Below are positions 55,137-64,000 of a stretch of DNA of 64,000 bases, piece after piece. The notes below the pieces were generated by a model, which was not told where the DNA came from, did no database searches, and was given only the letters and a program-made list of their open reading frames with translations. The translations under genes were made by a program, and so were the position numbers. The DNA is taken from positions 1,649,811 through 1,713,810 of the forward strand of contig NZ_ML137218.1 in the NCBI RefSeq assembly GCF_004015795.1. Reading direction: 5' to 3'. The stretch is from Falsirhodobacter deserti (lineage in GTDB: Bacteria; Pseudomonadota; Alphaproteobacteria; Rhodobacterales; Rhodobacteraceae). Within the stretch, counting starts at the first letter, position 1; each line of letters opens with the position of its first letter.

Positions 55137-56215
55137 TGCGACAGATCCCCCGCTGGGCCGATGTGGTTCTGGTGCCGCTGATTTCCCTGCTGCTTGCCGC
55201 GATCTGCGCCACGCTTGTGATCCTTGCCATCGGGCAGGACCCAGTCGAGGCGCTGAACACGATGGTCACCGGCGCGCTCGGCTCGGCCTATGGCTGGGGC
55301 TATACGCTTTACTATACCACCAGCTTCATCTTCACCGGGCTGGCGGTGACGGTGGCCTTTCATGCCGGCCTGTTCAACATCGGCGGCGAAGGGCAGGCCC
55401 AGCTGGGCGGCCTTGGCGTCGCGCTGGCGCTGCTGTTTGTTCCATGGCCGCACTGGACGGTGGCGCTGCTGGGGGCGATCGTCGCCTCGGCGGCATTCGG
55501 GGCAGTTTGGGCGGCCATTCCGGGCTGGCTTCAGGCCAAGCGCGGCAGCCATATCGTCATCACGACGATCATGTTCAACTATATCGCCTATTCGCTGATC
55601 GTCTGGCTGCTGGTGGACGTGCTTCGCCCCCCGGGGCAGGCAGAGCCTGCGACAGCCCGCTTTGCCCACGGCATCCCTGCCCTGTCGGACATTCCGGGCC
55701 TGAACCTCGTGTTCACGCAGGGCATTCCGGCCAACATCTCGTTGTTTCTGGCGCTGCTTGCCTGCATTGGGGTCTGGGCGCTGTTGTGGCGCACCCCGCT
55801 GGGATATGAAATTCGCGCCTTCGGCAAATCCGAACCCGCCGCCCGTTACGCCGGCATCCGCCCCGTGCGCACCATCATGATCGCGATGGCGCTTTCGGGG
55901 GCGCTGGCCGGGATGATGTCGGTCAACAACGTCATGGGGGAAAGCGGCCGCCTGATGCAGAACGCATCGGAAGGCGCCGGCTTCATCGGCATCGCCGTGG
56001 CCCTGATGGGGCGCAACCACCCTTTCGGCGTGGTGCTTGCGGCACTGCTTTTCGGCTTCCTTTACCAGGGCGGGGCCGAGCTCGGCCTCTGGACCTCCAT
56101 CCCGATCGAGCTTCGGATCGTGATTCAGGGCCTTGTGATCCTGTTCACCGGCGCGCTGGACCATATGGTGCGGATGATGCTGTCCCTCGTCTTCAGCCGG
56201 CGAAAGGTGGCGTGA
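55136..56215 (+). CDS. BMP-type nucleoside ABC transporter permease (copy 2, first)
   Basis: 359 residues, larger permease of the pair. VAFHAGLFNIGGEGQAQLGG near residue 75 and AARYAGIRPVRTIMIAMALS as the ATPase-facing loop; eight to ten helices. Start/stop overlaps with both neighbours (1 nt each). Parallels 28449-29534 in the first operon but is only moderately similar by eye. Confidence 0.9.
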   Translation: MRQIPRWADVVLVPLISLLLAAICATLVILAIGQDPVEALNTMVTGALGSAYGWGYTLYYTTSFIFTGLAVTVAFHAGLFNIGGEGQAQLGGLGVALALLFVPWPHWTVALLGAIVASAAFGAVWAAIPGWLQAKRGSHIVITTIMFNYIAYSLIVWLLVDVLRPPGQAEPATARFAHGIPALSDIPGLNLVFTQGIPANISLFLALLACIGVWALLWRTPLGYEIRAFGKSEPAARYAGIRPVRTIMIAMALSGALAGMMSVNNVMGESGRLMQNASEGAGFIGIAVALMGRNHPFGVVLAALLFGFLYQGGAELGLWTSIPIELRIVIQGLVILFTGALDHMVRMMLSLVFSRRKVA

Positions 56216-57165
56216 TGGATTACGCGACGCTTCTGCAGATCCTCGATTCCACGTTGCGCCTGACGGTGCCGCTGCTGCTGGCCTGCCTTGCAGGGCTGTT
56301 TTCGGAACGGGCGGGGATTTTCGACATCGGGCTGGAAGGCAAGATGCTGGTCGCGGCGATGACATCGGGTTCGGTTGCATTCCTGACCGGGTCGGCCTGG
56401 ATCGGTCTGGCCGCCGGCATCGGCGCGTCGCTGCTTTGGGCACTGATGCACGGCATCGCCTCGATCACCTTCCGCGGCAACCAGCTGATTTCCGGCGTGG
56501 CACTGAACTTCCTCGCCTCGGGGATGACGATTTTGGTGGCGCAGGCAGCTTTCGGTCAGGGCGGGCGCACCCCGCCGCTTGCCGGTTCTGCCCGCTTCAA
56601 CGAGGTGGCGCTGCCGCTGGCCGACACGCTGCGCGGTGTTCCGGTGATCGGGCCGTTTTACGCCGACGTGATCTCGGGCCACTCGCTGCTGGTCTATATC
56701 GCGCTGCTTTGCGTGCCGCTGACATGGTGGGTGTTGTTCCGCACCCGCTTCGGGCTGCGCCTGCGGGCCGTGGGGGAAAACCCCGCCGCCGTGGATACCG
56801 CCGGGATATCGGTCTCGCGGATGCGCTTCACGGCGGTGTTGATCACCGGCGTTCTGTGCGGCATCGCAGGTGCCTATCTGGCCACCGCGCTGCAGGCAGG
56901 CTTCGGGCGCGAGATGACTGCTGGGCGCGGCTATATCGCGCTGGCGGCGCTGATATTTGCCAAGTGGCGCCCTTGGGGCGCGCTTTGGGCCACGCTGCTG
57001 TTCGGCTTCTTCCAGGCGCTGGCGCTGCGTCCCGATGTTGTTCCCATTCCGGTGGCCGCGCTGGAGGCGCTGCCCTATGTGCTTACGGTGCTGGTGCTTG
57101 CCGGTTTCGTGGGCAAGGCCATTCCGCCGCGCGCTGGCGGCGAACCCTATGTGAAGGAACGCTGA
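56215..57165 (+). CDS. BMP-type nucleoside ABC transporter permease (copy 2, second)
   Basis: 316 residues. CLAGLFSERAGIFDIGLEGK near residue 25 and AAVDTAGISVSRMRFTAVLI mark the family. ATG 56215 overlaps the upstream stop; a GTG one codon earlier is an alternative. Followed by 1 nt and the phosphorylase gene. Confidence 0.9.
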   Translation: MDYATLLQILDSTLRLTVPLLLACLAGLFSERAGIFDIGLEGKMLVAAMTSGSVAFLTGSAWIGLAAGIGASLLWALMHGIASITFRGNQLISGVALNFLASGMTILVAQAAFGQGGRTPPLAGSARFNEVALPLADTLRGVPVIGPFYADVISGHSLLVYIALLCVPLTWWVLFRTRFGLRLRAVGENPAAVDTAGISVSRMRFTAVLITGVLCGIAGAYLATALQAGFGREMTAGRGYIALAALIFAKWRPWGALWATLLFGFFQALALRPDVVPIPVAALEALPYVLTVLVLAGFVGKAIPPRAGGEPYVKER

Positions 57166-57166
57166 G

Positions 57167-57964
57167 ATGACTGCCGAGACGATCGCCGCCTATATCCGTG
57201 ACAAGGCGGGCCACGAGCCGGTGAAGATCGGCCTCGTTCTCGGTTCCGGCCTTGGCCATCTGGCCGAAGAGGTGGAGGGCGTTTCCATTCCTTACACCGA
57301 TCTTGGCGGTTTTCCCCATGCAGGCGTTTCCGGCCACAACCCCAAGCTGGTGATCGGCAATCTGGAAGGCGTGCGCGTTGCCGTTTTCGGGGGCCGGGCG
57401 CATTACTATGAAAAGGGTGATCCCGCCGCCATGCGCTGCCCGCTGGAGGTGTTGAAGGCCCTTGGCGCCGAACAGCTGATCCTGACCAATGCCGCAGGGT
57501 CGTTGCGCGCCGATATCCCCCCGGGCGATCTGATGCTGTTGTCGGATCATATTGCCTTCACCGGCCTGAATCCCCTGATCGGCGAAACCACGGATGCCCG
57601 CTTCGTTGCCATGGGTGATGCGCATGATGCAGACCTGCGGGCGCGCCTGAAGGCTGCGGCCGAAGCGGTGGGTGAACCCCTGGCCGAGGGTGTTTATGCG
57701 TGGTTCTCGGGCCCCAGTTTCGAAACACCGGCCGAGATCCGTGCAGCCAAGGTTCTGGGCGCGGATGCGGTGGGCATGTCCACCGTGCCGGAAATCATCC
57801 TGTCGCGGTTCCTTGGCCTGCGGGTTGCCGCGATCTCCACCATCACCAACATGGGCGCGGGCCTGTCGGACGAGGCGCTGAGCCACGAGCATACCAAGAT
57901 CATGGCGCCCCGGGGTGCGGCAAAGCTGGAACGCATCCTTCGGGAAATGCTGCGCAACCTTTGA
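57167..57964 (+). CDS. Purine-nucleoside phosphorylase
   Basis: 265 residues, trimeric PNP (family 2) type. GLVLGSGLGHLAEEV near residue 22, GGRAHYYE (85), TNAAGSL (near 105), AWFSGPSFETPAEIR (near 180) and GMSTVPE. Splits guanosine or inosine type nucleosides with phosphate. Its place at the end of the nucleoside importer operon, 1 nt after the permease, supports import and immediate phosphorolysis of purine nucleosides. Confidence 0.92.
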   Translation: MTAETIAAYIRDKAGHEPVKIGLVLGSGLGHLAEEVEGVSIPYTDLGGFPHAGVSGHNPKLVIGNLEGVRVAVFGGRAHYYEKGDPAAMRCPLEVLKALGAEQLILTNAAGSLRADIPPGDLMLLSDHIAFTGLNPLIGETTDARFVAMGDAHDADLRARLKAAAEAVGEPLAEGVYAWFSGPSFETPAEIRAAKVLGADAVGMSTVPEIILSRFLGLRVAAISTITNMGAGLSDEALSHEHTKIMAPRGAAKLERILREMLRNL

Positions 57965-58026
57965 TGAGAGTTGACTCCTCCGCCTGCTGAGCCAACACCC
58001 GAACCCGACACAACGCGGCGTCCCAT

Positions 58027-58947
58027 ATGCAGATCTACCTCCCCATTGCCGAGGTCTCGATCAACGCCTTCCTGCTTTTGGGACTGGGCGGCATCGTCGG
58101 GTTCATGTCGGGGATGTTCGGCGTGGGTGGGGGCTTTCTGATCACGCCGCTTTTGTTCTTTATCGGCATTCCGCCCGCCGTGGCCGTTGCGACGGGGGCC
58201 AACCAGGTTGTCGCATCCTCGGTTTCGGGGGTGCTGGCGCAGTGGAAGCGCAAGGCGGTCGATGTCCGGATGGGGCTCGTGATGCAGGCGGGCGGACTGG
58301 TCGGATCCGCCTTCGGCATCGCCGTCTTCGCGCGGCTTGCGGCGCTTGGGCAGGTCGATCTTTTCGTGCAGCTTTGCTATGTGCTGTTTCTGGGCGTGAT
58401 CGGCGCGCTGATGCTTCACGAAAGCGTCCGCTCCCTCCGCCGCGCGCGCAAGGCGACAACCCTTGTCCGCCGGACGCACAGCCACACATGGGTGCATCGC
58501 CTGCCCTTCAAGATGAAGTTCCGCGCCTCCGGCCTTTACATCTCGGTGCTGCCGCCGCTGGCCATCGGGGCTGGCGTCGGGTTTCTTTCGGCCATCATGG
58601 GCGTGGGCGGCGGCTTCATCATGGTGCCGGCAATGATCTATCTGCTGGGGATGCCGACGAAGGTGGTTGTCGGAACCTCTCTTTTCCAGATCATCCTTGT
58701 TTCGGCCTTCACGACGCTGATGCACGCGATCACCAGCGGCACCGTGGATATCATGCTGGCACTGCTGCTGATCATCGGCAGCGTGGTGGGCGCGCAGGTG
58801 GGCGCACGCGTCGGCGTGAAGTTGCAGGCCGAACAGCTGCGCATCCTGCTGGCACTGATGGTTCTGGCCGTCAGCCTGAAGGTCGGCGCCGATCTGGTCC
58901 TTCCGCCGGGCGAAACCTACTCCGTCACGCCGGAGGCCGTGCAATGA
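58027..58947 (+). CDS. TauE/SafE family permease
   Basis: 306-residue anion exporter-type permease with two homologous halves, each opening with a FGVGGGFLITP or MGVGGGFIMVPA motif. The basic central loop (about 120-160) is long. Family members export sulfite or sulfoacetate; the substrate here is unknown. Its stop overlaps the ATG of the TIGR02186 gene by 4 nt, a pairing typical of the family. Confidence 0.87.
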   Translation: MQIYLPIAEVSINAFLLLGLGGIVGFMSGMFGVGGGFLITPLLFFIGIPPAVAVATGANQVVASSVSGVLAQWKRKAVDVRMGLVMQAGGLVGSAFGIAVFARLAALGQVDLFVQLCYVLFLGVIGALMLHESVRSLRRARKATTLVRRTHSHTWVHRLPFKMKFRASGLYISVLPPLAIGAGVGFLSAIMGVGGGFIMVPAMIYLLGMPTKVVVGTSLFQIILVSAFTTLMHAITSGTVDIMLALLLIIGSVVGAQVGARVGVKLQAEQLRILLALMVLAVSLKVGADLVLPPGETYSVTPEAVQ

Positions 58948-59702
58948 TCCGCGCGCTTGCCTTCTGCCTGGCCTTTGCCCTGCCTGCCGCCGCGCAGGAA
59001 GAAAGCATCGTCGCGGGCCTGTCGCAAACCTCCATCTCCATCACCACGAACTATGTCGGGTCCGAGATTCTGGTGTTCGGTGCCGTGCGGCGCGAGGCGC
59101 CGGCCCCCGCAGGCCCGCCGCTGGACGTGATCGTAGTGGTCGAAGGGCCGCACACCCCCGTCGTGGTGCGGCGCAAGGAGCGCAACCTCGGGATATGGAT
59201 GAACGCCGAGGCCGAACGGATCGAAAGCGCGCCCAGCTTTTACGCCATCGCCACCACCGGCCCCCTGAACGAAGTGCTGAGCGAGGAAGACGACCTGCGC
59301 GAGCGGATCACCATCGGGCAGGCGATCAAGCTTGCCGATGATGACGATACCGCAGATTCGCAGCCATTCACCGACGCCCTGCTGCGCGTGCGGCAGGCGT
59401 CCGGCCGGTATCGCATCAACGAAAGCTCGGTCTGGCTGGACGAACAAACGCTGTTCCGCGCCGATGTCGCCCTGCCCTCGGACCTGATCGAGGGGCAATA
59501 CCGCGTCCGCATCTTCCTGACACGTGAAGGTCAGGTCATCGACGTGCTGGAACGGGATATCGGGGTGCGGAAGGCTGGGCTGGAACGTTTCCTTTACAGC
59601 CTGTCGCGCGAACAATCCTTGCTTTACGGGCTGCTGTCGCTGGCGCTGGCAGTTCTGGCGGGCTGGGGTGCCTCGGCCATCTTCCAGCGCCTGCGGCGCT
59701 AG
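58944..59702 (+). CDS. TIGR02186 family membrane protein
   Basis: 252 residues. Signal peptide (MIRALAFCLAFALPAAA), beta-rich periplasmic part (ISITTNYVGSEILVFGAVRR, HTPVVVRRKERNLGIWMN), and a C-terminal helix (LLYGLLSLALAVLAGWGAS). Predicted partner of the TauE/SafE permease by coupling (ATGA overlap) and by family context. Ends 1 nt before the trpA stop, convergent. Confidence 0.82.
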   Translation: MIRALAFCLAFALPAAAQEESIVAGLSQTSISITTNYVGSEILVFGAVRREAPAPAGPPLDVIVVVEGPHTPVVVRRKERNLGIWMNAEAERIESAPSFYAIATTGPLNEVLSEEDDLRERITIGQAIKLADDDDTADSQPFTDALLRVRQASGRYRINESSVWLDEQTLFRADVALPSDLIEGQYRVRIFLTREGQVIDVLERDIGVRKAGLERFLYSLSREQSLLYGLLSLALAVLAGWGASAIFQRLRR

Positions 59703-59703
59703 A

Positions 59704-60495
59704 TCAGGCGCGGTGCGCGCCGCCTGCCAGATCGGCAACGCGTGCCAGCACCTCGTCCACCGGGCGCCCCTCGCCCACCAGCTTCACGATGGCCGATCCC
59801 ACCACGCACCCATCCGCGATGGAGGCGATGCTTTCCGCAGCCTCGGCCGTGGTGATGCCGAAGCCCACGATCACCGGCAGATCGGTGGCGGCCTTGATGC
59901 GTGCAACCTCGGGCGCGACATCGGCGGCCTTGGGGGCAGCCGCCCCCGTGATCCCGTTGATCGAGACATAGTAAACAAAGCCCGACGTATTCTCCAGCAC
60001 ACGCGGCAGCCGCTTGCTGTCGGTCGTGGGGGTCGCAAGGCGGATGAAGTTCAGCCCTGCCGCCTGCGCGGGGATGCACAGCTCGTCATCCTCTTCTGGG
60101 GGAAGGTCCACCACGATCAGCCCGTCGATGCCGGCGGCCTTCGCTTCCGCCAGGAAACGATCGACACCGCGGGAATAGATCGGGTTGTAATAGCCCATCA
60201 GCACGATCGGCGTCGTGTCATCCTGTTCGCGGAAGCGGCGCGCCAGATCCAGCGTGCCGGTCAGCGTCTGCCCGCCTTCCAGCGCCCGCTGCCCCGCCAT
60301 CTGGATGGTGGAACCGTCGGCCATGGGATCGGTGAAGGGCATCCCCAGCTCGATCACGTCAACGCCTGCGGCGGGCATGCCGCGCATCACGGCCAGCGTC
60401 GTTTCCTGATCCGGATCGCCCGCCATCAGATAGGCGACGAAGGCCTTGCGGCCCTGATCCTTGAGGGCGGCGAACTTGGCATCGATCCGGGTCAT
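59704..60495 (-). CDS. trpA: Tryptophan synthase alpha subunit
   Basis: 263-residue TIM barrel that releases indole from indole-glycerol phosphate and passes it to TrpB. Catalytic Glu and Asp are in [16 protein letters not shown] (near 47-62). [23 protein letters not shown] and PVIVGFGI follow. Start ATG 60495 behind AGGAGAG. trpB is not adjacent. Divergent from ychF by 118 nt. Confidence 0.94.
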   Translation of the reverse strand: MTRIDAKFAALKDQGRKAFVAYLMAGDPDQETTLAVMRGMPAAGVDVIELGMPFTDPMADGSTIQMAGQRALEGGQTLTGTLDLARRFREQDDTTPIVLMGYYNPIYSRGVDRFLAEAKAAGIDGLIVVDLPPEEDDELCIPAQAAGLNFIRLATPTTDSKRLPRVLENTSGFVYYVSINGITGAAAPKAADVAPEVARIKAATDLPVIVGFGITTAEAAESIASIADGCVVGSAIVKLVGEGRPVDEVLARVADLAGGAHRA

Positions 60496-60613
60496 GGCAA
60501 TCTCTCCTGCTGTGCCTTTCTGGTAGGGAAAAGCGGGCGGCGGTGCAATGGGCGTGCTTGCACCCAAGGGCTTTGCGGCCTATCTGGGGCGGGTTGCAGC
60601 ACAGGGGATGATT

Positions 60614-61711
60614 ATGGGCTTTCGCATGGGTATCGTGGGCTTGCCGAATGTTGGCAAATCCACCCTCTTCAACGCGCTGACCCGCACGGCGGCGGCGCAG
60701 GCCGCGAACTTCCCCTTCTGCACGATCGAACCGAACGTGGGCGAAGTTGCGGTGCCGGATGCGCGGCTGAACAAGCTGGCGGAAATCGCAGGGTCCAAGC
60801 AGGTGATCCCGGCGCGGATGACCTTTGTGGATATCGCAGGCCTTGTGCGCGGGGCCTCCAAGGGTGAAGGCCTTGGCAACCAGTTCCTTGCCAACATCCG
60901 CGAATGCGATGCCATCGCCCATGTTCTGCGCTGCTTCGAGGATGGGGACATCACCCATGTCGAGGGCCGGATCGATCCTGTTGCCGATGCCGAAACGATC
61001 GAGACCGAGCTGATGCTCGCCGATATGGAATCGATCGAACGGCGCCTGGCGAACCTTGCCCGCAAGATGAAGGGCGGCGACAAGGAAGCTGCCGATCAGG
61101 ACCGCCTGCTGCGCCTGGCACAGGCCGCGCTGAACGACGGCAAGCCCGCCCGCATGATCGAGGTGGCCGAGGATGATGAAAAGCAGTGGCGCATGCTGCA
61201 ACTGCTGACGGCAAAGCCCGTGCTTTATGTCTGCAACGTCGAGGAATCGGCGGCGGCAGCAGGCAATTCGGAATCCGCCCGCGTGGCCGAGATGGCGGCG
61301 AAGCAGGGTGCGGGAACCGTCATCATCTCTGCCCGGATCGAGGAAGAGATCAGCCAGCTCGATGCCGAGGAAGCCGAGATGTTCCTTGGCGAGATGGGGC
61401 TGGAAGAGGCTGGCCTCGATCGTCTGATCCGGGCCGGCTATGAGCTTCTGGGCCTACAGACCTATTTCACCGTTGGCCCGAAAGAGGCCCGCGCCTGGAC
61501 GATCCACAAGGGCATGCTGGCCCCGCAAGCGGCTGGCGTGATCCATGGCGATTTCGAAAAGGGCTTCATCCGCGCCGAAACCGTCGCCTATGCAGATTAT
61601 GTGGCAGGCAATGGCGAAGCGGGCGCGAAAGAAGCGGGCAAGTTCCGCGTCGAAGGTAAGACCTATGAGGTGAAGGACGGCGACGTGCTCCACTTCCTGT
61701 TCAACGGCTGA
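60614..61711 (+). CDS. ychF: Ribosome-binding GTPase/ATPase YchF
   Basis: 365-residue Obg-related NTPase. G1 GLPNVGKST (8-16), switch region with [12 protein letters not shown]3 [18 protein letters not shown], and the C-terminal TGS domain ([13 protein letters not shown]). YchF prefers ATP in many species; the NKxE-type motif is modified to NVEE. Start ATG 60614 behind GGGG. Followed by a GC hairpin. Confidence 0.94.
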   Translation: MGFRMGIVGLPNVGKSTLFNALTRTAAAQAANFPFCTIEPNVGEVAVPDARLNKLAEIAGSKQVIPARMTFVDIAGLVRGASKGEGLGNQFLANIRECDAIAHVLRCFEDGDITHVEGRIDPVADAETIETELMLADMESIERRLANLARKMKGGDKEAADQDRLLRLAQAALNDGKPARMIEVAEDDEKQWRMLQLLTAKPVLYVCNVEESAAAAGNSESARVAEMAAKQGAGTVIISARIEEEISQLDAEEAEMFLGEMGLEEAGLDRLIRAGYELLGLQTYFTVGPKEARAWTIHKGMLAPQAAGVIHGDFEKGFIRAETVAYADYVAGNGEAGAKEAGKFRVEGKTYEVKDGDVLHFLFNG

Positions 61712-61721
61712 TCAAACGAAC

Positions 61722-61747
61722 GTGCCGGCCCCGCCCGGGGCTGGCAC
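61722..61747 (+). terminator. GC hairpin after ychF
   Basis: GTGCCGGCCCCG (61722-61733), loop CC, CGGGGCTGGCAC (61736-61747); 12 paired positions with one G-T pair. No T tract follows (TTGCG), so it may be a weak terminator. Confidence 0.45.
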
Positions 61748-61782
61748 TTGCGAATACCTTGTGGATACGGCAAGGACGAAGC

Positions 61783-62469
61783 ATGAACATCCATGCCTTC
61801 TCCCTTGCCTCCGTCCGGCTGCACGCGCTTGGCTCGGGCGCGCTTCATTGGCCGGATCGCGACCTTCTGGTTGTGTCGGACCTGCATCTTGGCAAGTCGG
61901 AACGGATGGCACGGCGCGGCGGCGCCCTTCTTCCCCCCTATGAAACCCGTGATACACTTGCCCGTCTGGAGGCGGATCTCCAGACCACCGGCGCTGCATC
62001 CGTCATCTGCCTTGGCGACAGCTTCGATGATGCCGACGCCGTACTGGAGGAGGCAGAACGCCTTTGGTTGACGCGCCTGATGGCAAACCGCGACTGGACG
62101 TGGGTCGCGGGCAACCATGATCCCACACCGATGGATCTCGGCGGGGCACATCTGGAAGACCTTGTCCTGCCCCCCCTTGCATTCCGCCATGTCGCGTCAG
62201 GCACAGGGAACGAGGTGTCAGGCCACTACCACCCCAAGGCGCGGCTGGCGGGCACGGCGCGGCCCTGTTTTCTGGTCGATGGCCGGCACATCATCATGCC
62301 CGCCTATGGCACCTATACCGGCGGGCTATGGTGCAGCGATCCGGCACTGACGGCGCTGATGGCCCCCGATGCCATCGCGATCCTTACCGGCGCCCGCCCG
62401 ATTGCGGTGCCGATGCGCCCATCCGCGGCAGCCGCGCGCGGCGATGGCCCTCCGCGGCGGAGGGCTTGA
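61783..62469 (+). CDS. pdeM: PdeM-type metallophosphoesterase
   Basis: 228 residues of the ligase-associated DNA-damage-response phosphoesterase family. VVSDLHLGKSERMARRGG (near 33), CLGDSFDD, VAGNHDPTP, SGHYHPKARL carry the metal ligands. In many bacteria it lies next to Lhr helicase, DNA ligase and exonuclease genes, but none is here. AAGGACG precedes ATG 61783. The end is proline/arginine-rich. Confidence 0.82.
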   Translation: MNIHAFSLASVRLHALGSGALHWPDRDLLVVSDLHLGKSERMARRGGALLPPYETRDTLARLEADLQTTGAASVICLGDSFDDADAVLEEAERLWLTRLMANRDWTWVAGNHDPTPMDLGGAHLEDLVLPPLAFRHVASGTGNEVSGHYHPKARLAGTARPCFLVDGRHIIMPAYGTYTGGLWCSDPALTALMAPDAIAILTGARPIAVPMRPSAAAARGDGPPRRRA

Positions 62470-62487
62470 GCCGGGCGCGAGCCTCCC

Positions 62488-63372
62488 TTACGGGGTCAGA
62501 CCTTCCGGTTCGGGCAGGCCATTTGCCCGGCAACATGCGGTAACTGTATTTGCCAGCAGGCAGGCGATGGTCATGGGGCCGACGCCGCCCGGCACGGGCG
62601 TGATCGCACCTGCAACCTGCGACGCGCTTGCAAAATCCACATCGCCCACAAGCCGCATCTTGCCGTCCCGCTCCACCCGGTTGATGCCGACATCGATCAC
62701 CGTCGCCCCCGGCTTGATCCAGTCGCCCGGCACCATTTCGGGCCGGCCAACGGCGGCAACAAGGATATCTGCGCCGCGGCAAACCTCGGCCAGATCCTTA
62801 GTGCGGCTGTGGGCGATGGTGACGGTGCAGCTGTCGCCCAGCAGCAGCTGCGCCATCGGCTTGCCCACGATGTTGGACCGGCCCAGAACCACCGCGTTCA
62901 GCCCCGAAAGGCTGCCATGGTGGGCGCGCAGCATCATCAGGCATCCCAGCGGCGTGCATGGCACCATCGCCTTTTGCCCCGTGCCCAGCAGGCCCACGTT
63001 CAGGATATGGAACCCGTCCACATCCTTGGCCGGGTCCAGCCGGTTGATCACCTTCGCCGCATCCATATGCGCCGGAAGCGGCAATTGCACCAAGATGCCG
63101 TGCACCGCAGGATCCGCGTTCAGCCGGTCGATCAGCGCCAGAAGTTCGGCCTCGGGGGTGCTCTCCGCAAGGCGATGCTCAAAGCTCTGCATCCCCACCT
63201 CGACCGTCATCTTGCCCTTGTTCGTGACATAAACATTGGAAGCGGGATCCTCGCCCACCAGCACAACTGCCAGACCCGGAACGATGCCCCGTTCCTTCAA
63301 AGCCGCAACATGCGCCCCAACCTGCCCGCGAACCTGCGCTGCAAATGCCTTGCCGTCGATGATCGTCGCCAT
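62488..63372 (-). CDS. folD: Methylenetetrahydrofolate dehydrogenase/cyclohydrolase
   Basis: 294-residue bifunctional enzyme of one-carbon metabolism. [16 protein letters not shown] carries the catalytic Lys, QLPLPAHMD and PKDVDGFH-like AKDVDGFH follow, the NADP fold has [17 protein letters not shown], and [12 protein letters not shown] ends the protein. Convergent with pdeM, 18 nt apart. Confidence 0.95.
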   Translation of the reverse strand: MATIIDGKAFAAQVRGQVGAHVAALKERGIVPGLAVVLVGEDPASNVYVTNKGKMTVEVGMQSFEHRLAESTPEAELLALIDRLNADPAVHGILVQLPLPAHMDAAKVINRLDPAKDVDGFHILNVGLLGTGQKAMVPCTPLGCLMMLRAHHGSLSGLNAVVLGRSNIVGKPMAQLLLGDSCTVTIAHSRTKDLAEVCRGADILVAAVGRPEMVPGDWIKPGATVIDVGINRVERDGKMRLVGDVDFASASQVAGAITPVPGGVGPMTIACLLANTVTACCRANGLPEPEGLTP

Positions 63373-63396
63373 GCTATTCCCCTGCTTGCCGCCTTC

Positions 63397-63425
63397 TCTT
63401 AACCGCGCGTGGGGAAAGCGGTCAA
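63397..63425 (-). promoter_or_regulatory. Candidate promoter of folD
   Basis: Minus strand TTGACC (63420-63425), 17-nt spacer, TTAAGA (63397-63402), 25 nt before the folD ATG. Good -35, weak -10. Confidence 0.35.
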
Positions 63426-63456
63426 TCGTGTCGCAGCACCAGCCCGACCATGGGCA

Positions 63457-63489
63457 AGCAAAAGCCCCGAAACCATGGGGTTCGGGGCT
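63457..63489 (-). terminator. Rho-independent terminator of ftsH
   Basis: AGCCCCGAA (63463-63471), 9-nt loop, TTCGGGGCT (63481-63489), perfect 9-bp stem; on the minus strand it is followed by TTTGCTT. It starts 8 nt after the ftsH stop. Confidence 0.7.
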
Positions 63490-63497
63490 CTCGTCGT

Positions 63498-64000
63498 TTA
63501 TGCCGAAGGTTCGGGAACAGTTTCGCCGGGCGGTTTCGGCCGCGTCTTCGGGATGGACGCGATGGAACCGGTGCCGGACGAGGGGCGGTCGTCTTCGTCT
63601 TCCGCGTCGATCGGCTCCCCCGCCACGACCTTGCGGATCTGGTTGCCGGTCAGCGTTTCATATTCCAGCAGGCCCTTGGCCAGACGCTCGAACTGCTCCG
63701 ACTGCTCGATCAGGATGCGATAGGCGGTCTCGTAGCCTTCGTCGATCAGACGCTTCACCTCGGCCTCGATCCGTTGCTTGGTTTCGGCAGAAACCGAAAA
63801 GCCCGCCGTTTGCCCCTGATAGCCCTGATGCGCCTCGGCATAGTCGATATTGCCGACCGCGTCCGACATGCCCCAGCGCATCACCATGGCCCGCGCCAGC
63901 GCGCTTGCCTGCTGAATATCGCCAGCCGGGCCAGAGGAGACGCCCTCTTCCCCATACTTGATGATCTCGGCAGCCTTGCCCGCCATGGTCATGGCGATCT
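63498..64000 (-). CDS. ftsH: ATP-dependent zinc metalloprotease FtsH, 3' part
   Basis: C-terminal 167 residues of FtsH; the start and AAA domain lie beyond the right edge. Seen: [37 protein letters not shown], and [14 protein letters not shown], the protease-domain region just after the HEXXH zinc site, then an acidic, proline-rich tail. Membrane-bound quality-control protease. Not complete, so activity cannot be judged from the window. Confidence 0.93.
   Translation of the reverse strand, partial: IAMTMAGKAAEIIKYGEEGVSSGPAGDIQQASALARAMVMRWGMSDAVGNIDYAEAHQGYQGQTAGFSVSAETKQRIEAEVKRLIDEGYETAYRILIEQSEQFERLAKGLLEYETLTGNQIRKVVAGEPIDAEDEDDRPSSGTGSIASIPKTRPKPPGETVPEPSA

Noticed and set aside
1-64000. 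CRISPR arrays, tRNA/rRNA genes, insertion sequences, integrases
   Set aside because: None found by reading both strands; the only short tandem repeat of note is the (GAGCAT)5 in znuA, which is coding.

Overview
The window is a 64 kb piece of a GC-rich alphaproteobacterial chromosome. Gene content and protein style point to Rhodobacterales/Rhodobacteraceae: a short HisG with HisZ, a DUF2125 protein, the glnD-murJ neighbourhood, a Zur/ZnuABC locus, HemP next to gshB, and the FtsH and AtpH sequences. I cannot name genus or species. It looks like core genome. I see no insertion sequence, integrase, CRISPR array, prophage block, tRNA or rRNA. Genes are tightly packed, with many ATGA-type 4-nt overlaps, several GTG/TTG starts and four convergent pairs that share a palindromic stop tetranucleotide.

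Layout. 1-12.5 kb: the end of atpH (minus), a methyltransferase, gloB, clpA, DoxX, DUF2125, a ChaC-like cyclotransferase, a MotA/ExbB-like plus MotB/OmpA-like membrane pair, hisC-tyrA, and rpsD with a structured leader. 12.5-19 kb: an MFS transporter and a complete dppABCDF dipeptide importer operon in which dppF carries an in-frame amber codon that removes its last 46 codons. 19-27 kb: DUF1489, the hisS-hisZ-hisG operon, slyX and dnaE. 27-31.6 kb: a BMP-type nucleoside ABC importer (ATPase, two permeases, binding protein). 31.6-38.2 kb: a GH25 lipoprotein, the divergent zur-znuC-znuB / znuA zinc-uptake locus, a diacylglycerol-kinase-like protein, a phosphoesterase and a GAPDH-family dehydrogenase. 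38.2-42 kb: a small ORF plus hemP, gshB, yraN, rsmI and an LpoA-like lipoprotein. 42-49 kb: glnD, murJ, a degenerate rhomboid, trpS and a cysteine-bearing membrane protein. 49-52.6 kb: a branched-chain aminotransferase behind a C-rich stem-loop leader, UspA, a small acidic protein, nfuA, tsaB and rimI. 52.6-58 kb: a second, paralogous BMP-type importer ending in purine nucleoside phosphorylase. 58-64 kb: a TauE/SafE permease with its TIGR02186 partner, trpA, ychF, pdeM, folD and the 3' end of ftsH.

Functionally the window combines nutrient import (dipeptides, zinc, two nucleoside systems), amino-acid synthesis (His, Tyr/Phe, Trp, branched-chain), envelope maintenance (murJ, LpoA-like, GH25, MotB-like) and proteostasis (clpA, ftsH). 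The second nucleoside operon is self-contained: imported nucleosides would be split by the phosphorylase encoded at its end.

The points most worth a second look are the dppF amber codon, the twin GCAA-tetraloop hairpins in the rpsD leader, the C-rich stem-loop/rut-like leader before the aminotransferase, the dppA-dppB intercistronic hairpin, the orphan proton-channel/peptidoglycan-binding pair, the rhomboid without catalytic residues, and the 38-codon ORF fused by ATGA overlap to hemP. None of these is shown here to be a new system. All functional statements are inferred from sequence reading alone.
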